NCBI GenBank assembly: GCA_963805445.1
Contig: CAWDUI010000011.1
Coordinates: 62,001 to 126,000 of the forward strand
Length of the DNA: 64,000 bases
Reading direction: 5' to 3'
From: JAENVT01 sp963805445
Lineage (GTDB): Bacteria > Actinomycetota > Acidimicrobiia > Acidimicrobiales > Ilumatobacteraceae
The notes beneath the pieces were generated by a model. It did not search any database, had not been told where the DNA came from, and was given only the letters and a program-made list of their open reading frames with translations. A program made the translations under genes and the position numbers. Positions 1 to 9,353 of the stretch are shown piece after piece (positions within the stretch are counted from its first letter, which is position 1; every line of letters begins with the position of its first letter).

Positions 1-698
1 CTCCCGTCGATCGGGCCGCCGTCGAACCGGCCGGTTCGGCAACCGGCCTCGCGTGCGATCAACTCACCGGCGGCCCAATCCCAGGGCCCGAGCCACTGCT
101 CGAAGTAGGCATCGAGCCGACCGGCGGCGAGGTAGCACAGGTCGGGTGCAGCGGCTCCGAGCCGACGAATGTCGCGAATGCGGGGGATGACCTCGGCGAT
201 TCGCGTGGCCTGGTCGCGGCGCCGCTCGACCTGGTACGAGAACCCGGTGGCGACCAGCGCCTGCTGCAGCGAGACGGTGGTGCTGCAGCGAATGGGGGAG
301 CCGTTGAGCAGCGCACCCCCGCCGGCGACGGCGGTGAAGAGCTCGCGACTGGCGGGGATGTAGACAGCGCCGGCCAGCGGCCGGTCGTCGGCGAGCGCAG
401 CGATCGAGACCGCGTACCCGGGCAGGTCGTACTGGAAGTTGGTGGTGCCGTCGATGGGATCGATCAGCCAGCGAATGCCCGATGCGCCGGCATCGTCAGT
501 GCCCTCCTCGCCGACAACCGCATCGTCGGGTCGCTCGGCTCGCAGGCCCTCGACGATCAACTGCTCCGAGGCGCGATCGAACTCGGTCACGATGTCGGTA
601 TCGGACGACTTCGTCGAGATCGACGTGAGGCCCTGCTTGCGCCCTTCGAACACCAGCTGGCCGGCCGCGATGGCGAGGCGTGCCGCCAGGTCGCACAA
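1..698 (-). CDS. Inositol monophosphatase family protein (C-terminus cut by window edge)
   Basis: Mg-dependent phosphatase of the inositol monophosphatase / CysQ / FBPase superfamily, probably acting on inositol-1-phosphate or a related sugar phosphate. The minus-strand frame reads the metal-site motifs VGEEGT and DPIDGTTNF in the middle, and GPWDWAAGELIAREAG (the WDxAAG motif) just before the window ends, so about 40 C-terminal residues are missing. Start is uncertain: TTG at 698 lies in the correct frame, while a GTG at 720 would give a more natural N-terminus (VTDH...) but is one base out of frame, with an in-frame stop at 717-719. That looks like one of the many +1 slips here. The family is clear; the substrate is not. 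Confidence 0.85.
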   Translation of the reverse strand, partial: MCDLAARLAIAAGQLVFEGRKQGLTSISTKSSDTDIVTEFDRASEQLIVEGLRAERPDDAVVGEEGTDDAGASGIRWLIDPIDGTTNFQYDLPGYAVSIAALADDRPLAGAVYIPASRELFTAVAGGGALLNGSPIRCSTTVSLQQALVATGFSYQVERRRDQATRIAEVIPRIRDIRRLGAAAPDLCYLAAGRLDAYFEQWLGPWDWAAGELIAREAGCRTGRFDGGPIDG

Positions 699-716
699 CT
701 CCGGCGAGATGATCGG

Positions 717-1001
717 TCACGAGAGACGTGCCACCGTGTGTCTCGCCGCTCGATCTCTTTCCACTCGCCGAGTGCTCGCAGCACCAAGACGGCGACCACA
801 CTCATGCCGAGAGCGGCGACGATGGCGCCGAACAGGGCGCCGAGCCCGCGTTGGGTGGCACAGGTTCCGTGGCACTGCAGTTTGACGAGGGTGTAGCCGA
901 TCAGCCCGCCGGCCAGACCACCCAGCAGGATGGCCAGGAAGGCGGCGCACGCGGGCCTTCGGGGGCGGGAGCGCGGAGAGTGCTGCGTCGGTGTCTGCCA
1001 C
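717..1001 (-). CDS. Small two-TM membrane protein (frame slips)
   Basis: Short membrane protein of unknown function. Starts at GTG 1001 with about 20 hydrophilic residues, then after a +1 slip near 945 continues as a glycine-rich hydrophobic helix (AFLAILLGGLAGG), a short loop with two cysteines (CHGTC), and a second helix (VVAVLVLRAL). The charged tail ends near 717, where the frame is again unclear. It directly precedes the inositol monophosphatase gene on the same strand, and the two probably overlapped by GTGA. A TACGAT element 7 nt upstream of the GTG supports this start and a leaderless transcript. I recognise no family. Confidence 0.55.
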   Translation of the reverse strand: MADTDAALSALPPPKARVRRLPGHPAGWSGRRADRLHPRQTAVPRNLCHPTRARRPVRRHRRRSRHECGRRLGAASTRRVERDRAARHTVARLS

Positions 1002-1008
1002 TCGGCCC

Positions 1009-1014
1009 ATCGTA
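1009..1014 (-). promoter_or_regulatory. -10 element TACGAT, leaderless start
   Basis: TACGAT on the minus strand ends 7 nt before the GTG at 1001, so transcription should start at or next to the start codon. Confidence 0.5.
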
Positions 1015-1078
1015 CGGTCTGGCCAGGTGCGCCCGGTCATCGCCGGGCCGTGGCCGACCCGTCGTCGCGCCGACCTCG

Positions 1079-1084
1079 TAGGCT
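1079..1084 (+). promoter_or_regulatory. -10 element TAGGCT, leaderless start
   Basis: TAGGCT ends 8 nt before GTG 1093 of the glycosyltransferase gene. No Shine-Dalgarno sequence precedes that start. Confidence 0.45.
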
Positions 1085-1092
1085 CAGCGGTC

Positions 1093-1830
1093 GTGCGAGT
1101 CACCGTGGTCGTCCCGACCTACAACGAAGCCGGAAACATCGAACGGCTGTGCAACGAGGTTCGGTTGGCTGCGCCGGAGGCCGACGTGCTGATCGTCGAC
1201 GACGCCAGCCCGGACGGGACGGCCGACATCGCCGAGTCGCTGGGCCGCACCCTCGGTCATATCGAGGTGCTCCGCCGGTCGGGCAAGGCCGGGCTGGGTG
1301 CCGCGTATCGCGCCGGGTTGCGTGCCGCCATCGATCGCGGCGCGGAGATCTGCGTGCAGATGGACGCCGATCTGTCGCACGACCCGGCTGTGCTCCCGGC
1401 GCTGATCGCCAACGCCGAACTCGGCGCCGACCTGGCGATCGGCAGCCGCTACGTGCCCGGTGGTCTCACCGAGAACTGGCCGCGGCGCCGACGCATGCTG
1501 TCCCGGTGGGGCAACCGATACGCGGCAGGTGTGCTCGGGCTGGCCATCAACGACGCCACTGCCGGGTTCCGCGCCTATCGGACCGACGCCCTGGAACGGA
1601 TGAAGTTCGACTCCGTCGCCGCCGAGGGATACGGCTTCCAGGTCGAGATGACCTACCGGCTGGTTCGGATCGGGGGCAAGGTCGTCGAGTTCCCCATCAC
1701 CTTCCGCGACCGCACTGCGGGCGTGTCGAAGATGTCGGGCGGCATCGTCCGCGAGGCACTGGTGATCGTGATCAAGCTGTGGGTCGCGGATTTCAACGGC
1801 CGCCGAAATCGGCGAGCACGGGGCGGCTGA
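1093..1830 (+). CDS. GT2 glycosyltransferase, polyprenol-phosphate mannose synthase-like
   Basis: Family 2 inverting glycosyltransferase of the DPM1/Ppm1 type, which transfers a sugar (usually mannose from GDP-mannose) to a polyprenyl phosphate at the inner membrane face. The 245-residue protein shows the nucleotide-binding start VVVPTYNEAGNIE (residues about 5-17), VDDASPDG (35-42) and the metal-binding DAD in QMDADLSHDP (91-93). It has no added membrane domain, so it is the soluble catalytic form. I chose GTG 1093 because homology begins there and a TAGGCT -10 lies 8 nt upstream. It is followed after 5 nt by the Nudix gene. Donor and acceptor are inferred from the family. Confidence 0.88.
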   Translation: MRVTVVVPTYNEAGNIERLCNEVRLAAPEADVLIVDDASPDGTADIAESLGRTLGHIEVLRRSGKAGLGAAYRAGLRAAIDRGAEICVQMDADLSHDPAVLPALIANAELGADLAIGSRYVPGGLTENWPRRRRMLSRWGNRYAAGVLGLAINDATAGFRAYRTDALERMKFDSVAAEGYGFQVEMTYRLVRIGGKVVEFPITFRDRTAGVSKMSGGIVREALVIVIKLWVADFNGRRNRRARGG

Positions 1831-1835
1831 GTGGC

Positions 1836-2339
1836 ATGAGGAATTGGGTCGTCGGAGGCGCCTTGATCCCTCGGGTCGGCGGCATCGAGATCAACGGGCT
1901 GGTGCTGGTGGGCAACCGTCGGCGCGACCGTTCCGTCGAATGGACGCCGCCAGGCGGCGTCATCGATCGGGGTGAGTCGATTCGTGAGGGGCTGGCGCGC
2001 GAGGTCTTCGAGGAGACCGGCCTCACCGTCGCCGGTTGGGCCGGCCTCAGCTACTCGGTCGTCGTCGAGGCTCCGCAGATGGGTTGGCGCCTGCACGTCG
2101 AGGCCTGGGAGACAGTGGATGTGGTCGGCGATGTCGTGGTGGCGGACCCCGACGGCATCGTCGAAGAGGTGCGCCAGGTGGGCAGCACGGAGGCGTTGAC
2201 CTTGCTCGCCACGAGCCCGCAGTGGGTGCACGTGCCCGTCGGGGACTGGTTGAACGGTGTGCGTCATCCGACCGGATCGTTTCACTTCCGCGTGTCCGGA
2301 ACCGATCGTTCCAACTCCCGCGTGGAGCGAGTGGCGTGA
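1836..2339 (+). CDS. Nudix hydrolase
   Basis: Hydrolase of nucleoside diphosphates linked to another moiety. The complete Nudix box GX5EX7REUXEEXGU is visible as GGVIDRGESIREGLA followed by REVFEETGL at residues about 38-61 of 167. ATG 1836 is the first start after the upstream stop at 1830. The stop overlaps the GTG start of dinB (GTGA), so the two genes are translationally coupled, and a nucleotide-pool cleaning role next to a lesion-bypass polymerase is plausible. The substrate cannot be told from sequence. Confidence 0.85.
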   Translation: MRNWVVGGALIPRVGGIEINGLVLVGNRRRDRSVEWTPPGGVIDRGESIREGLAREVFEETGLTVAGWAGLSYSVVVEAPQMGWRLHVEAWETVDVVGDVVVADPDGIVEEVRQVGSTEALTLLATSPQWVHVPVGDWLNGVRHPTGSFHFRVSGTDRSNSRVERVA

Positions 2340-3706
2340 TCGATCGACGGGTGATCCTGCACGTCGACATGGATGCGTTCTACGTCAGCGTCGAGCTGCG
2401 CCGTCGGCCCGACCTGGTCGGTCAGCCGGTCGTCGTCGGCGGCACGGGCCCGAGGGGCGTGATCGCTGCCGCGTCGTACGAAGCCCGTCGGTACGGGGTG
2501 CGATCGGCGTTGCCGAGCGTGACCGCAAAGCGACTTTGCCCGCAGGCGGTGTTCCTGCCGGGCGACCACGCCCTGTACGCCTCGGTGAGTGCCGACGTGC
2601 ATCGGATCTTCGCCGAGTTCACGCCGTTGGTCGAGCCACTGGCCCTCGATGAGGCGTTCCTCGACGTGTCCGGGCGGACTCCGGCTGCACGGCCCGGGCG
2701 CTCGTCATCGCCCAGTTGATCCGCGATCGGGTGTGGGACGAGTTGCAGCTGCGCTGCTCGGTCGGCGTGGCGCCCAACAAGTTCCTCGCCAAGCTGGCCT
2801 CCGTCGCCGCCAAGCCGATCGCCGCCGCGGACGGCGTACGCGATGGTGCCGGTGTGGTGGAGGTGGTTCCCGGAAGCGAGTTGGCATTCCTGCACCCGTT
2901 GCCGGTCGAGGCGCTGTGGGGCGTCGGTCCGGCCACGTTGCAGCGCCTGCAGCGAATGGGCGTGCACACCGTCGCCGATCTGGCCGAACTGGATGAGGCG
3001 AGTCTGGTGGCGCGCGTCGGCGACTGTGCACGGTCGGCATCTGTATCGCCTGGCTTGGGGCGTCGATGATCGGCCCGTCGAGGTCGATCGCGAGATGAAG
3101 TCGATCGGGCACGAGGAAACGTTCTCCACCGACCGGCACACGCACGCTGAGTTGCTCGGCGAGCTCGTGCGGCTCTCCGACGCCGTCGCGGCACGGCTGC
3201 GAGCCCACGCCGGCGCGGCTCGCACGCTGACCCTGAAGGTCCGCTTCGCCGGGTTCGAGACCATCACCCGGTCCATCACGGTGGCGGGTGGCGTCTCCAC
3301 GGCGCACGGGATCGTCGCAGCCGTCGAGCCGCTGCTCCAGGCGATCGACGCCTCACCCGGCGTGCGGCTGTTGGGTGTCAGTGCCAGCAACTTCGCCTCG
3401 GGCTCGCAACAGTTGAGCCTCGACGACCTGCTCGACGACCGTCTCGACGACGAGCACCAGTGGCTGCTCGCCGAGGAGACCGTCGATGCGATTCGCCGCC
3501 GATTCGGCACCACTGCGATCGGTCCGGCGAGTGCGGTGAGTGACCGTGGCCTGCGGGTCGTGCGTCGGGGCGCACAACAATGGGGTCCGGACGAGCCCTC
3601 CGGTGCTGAAATCGTTGGAGTCCTGCGTTGTCTCCAGCGCGGAATCGTGGAAAGATGTCGCCAGGCAGTTCGGTCAGGAGTTCGCCATGCCGCTCTCAGA
3701 AGATGA
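2336..3706 (+). CDS. dinB: DNA polymerase IV (Y family), three frame slips
   Basis: Error-prone translesion polymerase. The N-terminus reads VILHVDMDAFYVSVE (metal-binding aspartate) and LALDEAFLDVSG (the second acidic motif DEA). After +1 slips near 2672 and 2695 the palm continues as SVGVAPNKFLAKLAS and a helix-hairpin-helix region (LWGVGPATLQRL). After a third slip near 3020 the little-finger domain follows (MKSIGHEETF to LGVSASNF). The protein runs to a stop at 3706, past the usual family end, so the last 30-odd residues may be out of frame. The gene starts at GTG 2336, overlapping the Nudix stop. The slips fall at short G or C runs and look like sequence errors, not decay. Confidence 0.9.
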
Positions 3707-4020
3707 ACAACGCATTCTGCGACAGATCGAAGAGCAGCTCCAGCGCGACCCGAGTTTCGGTCGCGACATCAAGCCACGCCAGGTCGGTACTCGTCGGGCG
3801 GTGATCGTCAGCTCGGTCTCGACCGTGTTGTGCTTGGTGTTGACCGTCGTGCTCCTCGCCGTCAGCCCGTACCTGGCCTTCGTCGCCTTCGTCGGCGCCG
3901 TGGCCGCGCTCGTGATCGCCGAGCGCCACGTTGCGCGCGATCGGTGAGGCCGGCCTCAACCACCTCAGCGACAGCGTTCGCAGTCGACTGGGTGGTTCGG
4001 CCGGGAGCCGCGGCGAGTGA
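3687..4020 (+). CDS. DUF3040 membrane protein
   Basis: Small actinobacterial membrane protein of unknown function. It begins MPLSEDEQRILRQIEEQL, the typical DUF3040 amphipathic start, followed by two adjacent hydrophobic segments (VLCLVLTVVLLAVSPYL and AFVAFVGAVAALVIA). The reading frame stops at 3947, but a +1 shift near 3938 restores a family-like tail (IGEAGLNHLSDSVRSR) that ends at 4020, so I place the end there. An AGGAG lies 7 nt before ATG 3687. It is the last gene of the plus-strand run before the convergent tgpA gene. Confidence 0.75.
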
Positions 4021-4033
4021 TTGCCGGCATCAC

Positions 4034-6276
4034 CTAGCCGGTGATGCGCCCCCACGCTGCTCGGGGATCGAGATGATCGAGCACACGGGTGATCAGGCTC
4101 ATCCTGGCCCGGCACGCTGCGTCGACCTCGCCGCGAAGCAGCTCGCTGCGGGCTGCGGCGTTCTCGTCGACACCCCGGGGTGAGTACACGGCGCGCGTCA
4201 CCAGGCGGGCGATCTCCACTGTCTCCGAGCGTCCGACGTCGACCGAGCGGGCGTATTCCATCGGGGTCGCCCCGGCCACACGCGGTGCACCGGCCATCGC
4301 CAGCGATCTGACCGTTGCTGCCCATGCCGAGGTCACCCGATCGACGGGGTCGCGGGTCCGGCGCCACGACCACCTGATGAGCACTCGGGGCATGGCCAGG
4401 ACCCAGGCAACGATGGCCAACAGGATCGCAACAACGATCCACCCGCCCGATGAAGTTCCCACCGACGACGGGGCGACCACGGTGTTACGTGGTGTGGTCG
4501 GACCCGTGGCCCCCTCGTCCGGGCGAATCCGCGGGATCGACGGCGGCGTGAACGACGGGGTCGGCACCACTTCGCCGGTGGTGCCGCCCGGCGTGCCGTT
4601 GCCCTCCTGCTGTTCTGGGCCGACGCCGGTGTGCGCCTCGGCGCTGGCGGAGCCACGACCTGGCGTCGGATCGAACACCTGCCATCCGTAGCCATCGAAC
4701 CACACCTCGTCCCAGGCATGGGCGTGGCGACCGGCGACGTGGATACAGCCCGTCTGCACGCTTTTGGCCGGGGGTGAAGCCGACCATCACACGCGCCGGC
4801 AGGCCGAGGGCCCGGGCCATGGTTGCGAACGTCGCCGAGAACTGCTCGCAGTAGCCCTTCTTGATGCGCAGGAAGTTCAGCATTGCGTCGTCGTTGTGAC
4901 CGCGCTGGACCGTTGTCGTGTATTCGAATTGCGTTCGGAAGAACGATTGCAGCGCGAGGGCCTTGTCGAACGGAGTGGTCGCCTGGGCGGTGACCGATTG
5001 AGCGAGGTCGTAGATCTCCTGCGGAGTGCCCGGGGGCAGGTCGTAGTAGATCGAGTTGGGAGCCCGGTCGACGGTTGCGTTTCGCAGGTCGGTGCCGGAT
5101 CGCCTGGCTGGTGGCCGAAGTGACCTGATATTGGTAGCCGGGCTGCAGGCCGCCATCGACGAACAGGGCGCCCGCCTCCTCTGCGTACAGCAACGTGCGG
5201 CCGGTCCACGAGGCCGAGGTGGCGGTTCGCGCTGCCGGCGCCAAGGGCCCACCGAGCTTCTTGATGGTGATCTGTTGCAGCACGAGTTCGGCATTCGGCG
5301 TCGGTGGGGTGAGTGTGCCGGAGGCAACACGGGCGTCCTCGGCCAGCGGGGTCCAGTGCGTGCCGTCGAAGCGGGCCAGGGCGGTGAGGGCGAGGTAATC
5401 CGGGCTGTCGGTGGCCACGGTGAACAGCTCGACGTTGCCCCGGTTGACCAGCTTCGAGCGGATGTCGACCAGCGGGCTGACGACCTCGGTCGTGCCGCCG
5501 TCGCGGTTGCGGGTGTCGAGCAGCGCCTTGGCGCCGGCACCCGGCAACTGCGGGGCCACGGCAACCGCGCCGGTCGTGGCGAACAAGGCGCAGGCCACCG
5601 CGGCCGGCAGCGCCGACCACAGCGATTGGCGACGCTTGCCCATCCATGCTGAGTCGTCGCGAGAGTGAGCCATGCGCAGTGCCGCGACCGTGAGGATCGC
5701 CGCGCCGATCCACAGTGCTGCGACGAGCACCCGGTTGCGATCGACGCCGAGTGCTGACGTGAAGATGAACACGACTCCGGCGGGTACGACGGCCTCGGCC
5801 CTGCCGAAGGCGCGGAAGGCGAACGAATCGGCCAGCCACGCACACAGGGCCAACGCAGTCGTGGCGGCGATGGCGAAGCTTCCTTCGCTCGGCACGGGCG
5901 ATACGGCCGTGGGGAACTGCTGCCACACCAAACGCATGCTGATCCGGAACTGATCGACGGTGTCGCCGGTCGGCAGGCCGACCCGCGTCGAGTCGCGGAA
6001 GTAGATCAACCCGATCAGGACTGCCAGGGCGACCAGGCCGGTCGGCAACGCCAACCACACGGTGACCTTCAACATCCGCAGCACACACATCACCGCATGC
6101 ACACCGATGCACACGACGAGCATCGGTCGCAGGTAGGCCCAATCAGGGAAGACACGGCACATGCTGATCGCGGTGACGACCGTCAGCAACGTGAGGGCAA
6201 CGGTCGCCGGAGCGTGGGCCTCTGACGGTTGGTTGTCATCGATGGCGCGGGTCCGTGTAGCGACTGCGGTGGTCAT
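4034..6276 (-). CDS. TgpA-like membrane transglutaminase (two frame slips)
   Basis: Transmembrane protein with an N-terminal block of several membrane helices (DUF3488), an extracytoplasmic transglutaminase-like cysteine protease fold and a C-terminal DUF4129 part behind one more helix (WIVVAILLAIVAWVLA). The catalytic region reads KGYCEQFSATFATMARALG (Cys) and HAHAWDEVWFDGYGWQVFDPT (His and Asp). +1 slips near 5100 and 4757 split it into three frames; joined, it is about 745 residues. Its ATG overlaps the stop of the DUF58 gene by 4 nt. MoxR / DUF58 / TgpA is a widespread bacterial set whose exact job is not established. Confidence 0.88.
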
Positions 6277-7415
6277 GCCATCACCGCCTGACTCGAGCCG
6301 ACGATCAGCTGCGACCAGGAGGAGATCAACGACTCCGTCGTGGTGGCATCGACCACGAACCGCGAGCTGGCCGCGAACTCCGTGGCACAGACGACCACCA
6401 ATGTCTCGTCCTGCCCGGTCGTAGCCCGAAGCTGCCCGGCTGCGGGGCTGGAGGCAGAACCGGTCACGATCACGAGCAGACCCATGCCCTCCGACATCCC
6501 GCTGTTCATCGAGATCGTCTCGTGTGTCTCGGCGACGGGGTCGATGGTCGCCAGCCAGCGCAACGTGTTGGCAGCGACATCGGGTCCGCGGAGGTCGACT
6601 CCGTGGGTGACGAATCGGGTCGCGACGCCCGAATGTGCCGAGCTGGCGGTGACACTTGCGGCAGCGATCACCGCCTGTTCGAACGAGTTGTCAACGTATT
6701 CCGACGCCGACATGTCGAGCACGACCGTGCACCGCCGGATGCCTTCCAGTGCGGTCTCGCGCACGATCAGCGAAGTGGCTCGCGCCGATGCCTTCCAGTT
6801 GATCCGACGGATGTCATCGCCGCGCTGGTACTCCCGCAGCGAGTGGAACTCGGTTCCCGTCTGGCCCCACGACTTCATCCTCAGATGCTGTCCGAGCCGG
6901 CCGCTGGAGCCGACCGAAGGGAACGGAAGCCCGACGGTGTGGGGGACGATCAGCACTTCCTCGGTCCCTGCCAGCGTCGTGGTTCGCTGCGTCAGGCCCA
7001 GCACATCTCGCCGGAGAGCTCGGAGCGGCCCGGTACGGATCAATCCGCGACGCGCTGTTGGCACGCGGTACGCGGCGCTTGCTGCTTGCCCCGGGCCGAG
7101 CTTGGCGAGTTGCATCGGTGCCCCGCCGTTGTTGCCGACCGGCTCCCACAGCTGAAGGTATGGCGATGCCTGCCGACCGAGGTTGGCCAGCTGGATGTCG
7201 ACGCGTGCGGGTTCGCCGACCGACACCATCGACGGGCTGACGATCCGCTTGACGCTGAGCGGCGGCAATCGACGTTGCACGGAGATCACCGCAACGAGCA
7301 CGGCGATCGCGACGCCGACGCCGACGACGTACAACTCGATCAGGCCGAAGACGCGCCCGATCGCGAAGGAAGCAGCAGCGGCGACAATCGCTGTCCAGCC
7401 GTGCCGGGTGATCAT
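6273..7415 (-). CDS. DUF58 domain protein
   Basis: 380-residue membrane-anchored protein. Two hydrophobic N-terminal segments (about residues 8-24 and 27-45) are followed by a beta-rich part and the DUF58 core SLREYQRGDDIRRINWKASAR at about 185-205, then a von Willebrand A-like fold (TVVLDMSASE). DUF58 proteins are normally encoded with a MoxR ATPase, as here: the MoxR stop directly abuts this ATG. No slip interrupts the frame. Probably the substrate-side partner of the MoxR chaperone, but its target is unknown. Confidence 0.88.
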   Translation of the reverse strand: MITRHGWTAIVAAAASFAIGRVFGLIELYVVGVGVAIAVLVAVISVQRRLPPLSVKRIVSPSMVSVGEPARVDIQLANLGRQASPYLQLWEPVGNNGGAPMQLAKLGPGQAASAAYRVPTARRGLIRTGPLRALRRDVLGLTQRTTTLAGTEEVLIVPHTVGLPFPSVGSSGRLGQHLRMKSWGQTGTEFHSLREYQRGDDIRRINWKASARATSLIVRETALEGIRRCTVVLDMSASEYVDNSFEQAVIAAASVTASSAHSGVATRFVTHGVDLRGPDVAANTLRWLATIDPVAETHETISMNSGMSEGMGLLVIVTGSASSPAAGQLRATTGQDETLVVVCATEFAASSRFVVDATTTESLISSWSQLIVGSSQAVMA

Positions 7416-8381
7416 CTAGCGACCGGCAGGTACGGGAACGGCGGCGACGATTTCGCGGATGACCGTGATGCCCGTGACACCCCGAGACATCGCATCCGGC
7501 CGCAGCATCACGCGGTGTGACAGGACTGGCTCGGCGACGGCTTTGACGTCGTCGGGCGTCGCGTACTCGCGACCCTGGCTGGCCGCACGCGCCCGTGTTG
7601 CTCGCGACAGTTGCAGCGTGGCCCGCGGCGAGAGGCCGAGCAGCAATGCGGGGTGCCGCCGGCTCGCCTCGGCGAGATCGACCATGTAGCCCTGCAACGC
7701 GAGGGCCAGGTGCACCGTGCGAACCGCTTCGATCAGCGCCATCACCTCGTCGGTGGTCACGACAGCTTGCAGATCGTTCATCACCGTGTTGCTGCCGAGG
7801 GTCTGGACGATGCTCAGTTCGGCCTGGCGATCCGGGTAGCCGAGCGACAGTCGCATCAGGAAGCGGTCGAGTTGACTCTCGGGGAGGCGATACGTGCCTT
7901 CCTGCTCGACCGGGTTCTGTGTGGCGATGACCATGAAGGGCTCGGGAAGCATGTGACTGGCGCCGTCGGCGCTGACCTGTCGTTCCTCCATCGCCTCGAG
8001 CAGCGCTGACTGCGTCTTGGGTGATGCACGGTTGATCTCGTCGGCCAGCACGATGTTGGCGAACAGTGGCCCTCGTTGGAAGACGAACGACTCGCTCGAG
8101 CGTTGGAAGATGCTGACGCCGACGAGGTCGGCTGGCAGCAGGTCGGGGGTGAACTGCACGCGCTTCCAGGTGCAGTGCACCGATGCGGCCATTGCCTTGG
8201 CGAGGCTGGTCTTGCCCACACCGGGCACGTCTTCGATGAGGAGGTGTCCTTCGGCGAGCAGACAGGAGACCGCGAGATCGATCGCATCCTTCTTGCCCTG
8301 TACGACGCGAGCGATGTTGCTCGTGATGGCATCGAACAGCGATGCGAAGGTACGGGTTGTCTCTGTCTGGGTCGCCGTCAC
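7416..8381 (-). CDS. MoxR-type AAA+ ATPase
   Basis: 321-residue AAA+ chaperone of the MoxR class. Visible: Walker A GVGKTSLAK at about residue 55, Walker B IVLADEINRASPKTQ at about 113-127, sensor 1 region VIATQNPVEQEGTY, and the C-terminal lid with sensor 2 (GLSPRATLQLSRA). It starts at GTG 8381 with a TACCCT -10 element 7 nt upstream, so the MoxR-DUF58-TgpA operon is probably transcribed as a leaderless mRNA, divergently from the ROK kinase gene. Confidence 0.93.
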   Translation of the reverse strand: MTATQTETTRTFASLFDAITSNIARVVQGKKDAIDLAVSCLLAEGHLLIEDVPGVGKTSLAKAMAASVHCTWKRVQFTPDLLPADLVGVSIFQRSSESFVFQRGPLFANIVLADEINRASPKTQSALLEAMEERQVSADGASHMLPEPFMVIATQNPVEQEGTYRLPESQLDRFLMRLSLGYPDRQAELSIVQTLGSNTVMNDLQAVVTTDEVMALIEAVRTVHLALALQGYMVDLAEASRRHPALLLGLSPRATLQLSRATRARAASQGREYATPDDVKAVAEPVLSHRVMLRPDAMSRGVTGITVIREIVAAVPVPAGR

Positions 8382-8388
8382 GGGTGGA

Positions 8389-8394
8389 AGGGTA
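8389..8394 (-). promoter_or_regulatory. -10 element TACCCT of the moxR operon
   Basis: TACCCT on the minus strand ends 7 nt before GTG 8381. It faces a second -10 (TACGGT, 8428-8433) serving the divergent ROK gene. Confidence 0.5.
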
Positions 8395-8427
8395 GACGGC
8401 GCACAGCGGAATGCAATGGCGGGACGC

Positions 8428-8433
8428 TACGGT
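8428..8433 (+). promoter_or_regulatory. -10 element TACGGT of the ROK gene
   Basis: TACGGT ends 8 nt before GTG 8442, with no Shine-Dalgarno between them. Confidence 0.45.
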
Positions 8434-8441
8434 CTGGCCGC

Positions 8442-9294
8442 GTGACTCGTTGCTACCTTGCCATCGACGTCGGTGGCACGAAGCTGTCAGCGGGCGTTGT
8501 CGACGAATCCGGGCAGATCCTGGTGCGTGATCGCCTGCTGACACCACCACGCGACGTGTGGCCGACTCTGTCCAGATTGATCCTCCGGGTGGTGGCCGCG
8601 GCACCCACTGAGCTGGTGGGATGCGGCGTCGGATGCGGTGGGCCGATCGACCCGGCGTCTCGAACGGTGTCACCGCTGTACATCCCGAGCTGGGTCCACT
8701 TTCCCCTGGCCGCCGAGCTGGAGGAACTTCTTCAGCTCCCGGTGGCGGTCGACACCGACGCTCGGGCCCTGGTACTCGCCGAGGCGTGGTGCGGTGCAGC
8801 GGTGGGCGTCAGCGACTTCATCGGCGTCGTCATGGGCACAGGCATCGGCGGGGGAGTTGTCAGTGGCGGTCACCTGATGCAGGGGCGCGTCGGCAACGCC
8901 GGCTACATCGGCCACATGGTGGTCGAGCCCGACGGCCGGCCGTGCATCTGCGGTGGCAAGGGTTGTCTGGAGACGTATTGCGGAGGTCGAGCGATCGAGG
9001 CCGAGACGGGCCGGCCGCCACAGCGGGCCCCCGGTGCGATCGTCGAGCGAACCGGCGTGATGGTCGGCCGGGCGCTGGCGTCGGTGGGGGCGTTGTGTGA
9101 CCTCAAGCTGGCGATCATCGGGGGCTCCGTGGCCCTCGGGTGGGGGGAGCCGTTCTTTCGCGCTGCGCAGGACGAGCTCGACAGGCGGGCGCGGCATGCC
9201 GTTCACCAGTGGCTTCCAGGTGATGCCCGCCGCATTGGGCCAGCGGGCCCCCCTGATCGGCGCCGCCGCGTTGGCCCGACAGTCGCACCTGTGA
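8442..9294 (+). CDS. ROK family kinase, glucokinase-like (one frame slip)
   Basis: Sugar kinase of the ROK family, likely phosphorylating glucose or another hexose with ATP. Visible motifs are the phosphate loop LAIDVGGTKLSAG near the N-terminus, the glycine-rich GTGIGGG, and the zinc-binding cluster CICGGKGCLETYCGG typical of ROK proteins; it has no N-terminal DNA-binding domain, so it is an enzyme rather than a NagC-type repressor. A +1 slip near 9190 is needed to reach the natural C-terminus (GAAALARQSHL) and the stop at 9294. The sugar specificity is not visible. Confidence 0.88.
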
Positions 9295-9341
9295 GTCGTC
9301 GGGCGCGGTGCTCGGATCGAGAACCGCGCCCTACCGACGGG

Positions 9342-9347
9342 TAACCT
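9342..9347 (+). promoter_or_regulatory. -10 element TAACCT, leaderless start
   Basis: TAACCT ends exactly 6 nt before ATG 9354 of the acyl-CoA dehydrogenase gene, placing +1 at the A of the start codon. Confidence 0.55.
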
Positions 9348-9353
9348 ACGTCC

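Noticed and set aside
8076..8441. Long open frame upstream of the ROK kinase start
   Set aside because: It is antisense to moxR and results from GC-rich codon bias; family homology begins at GTG 8442.
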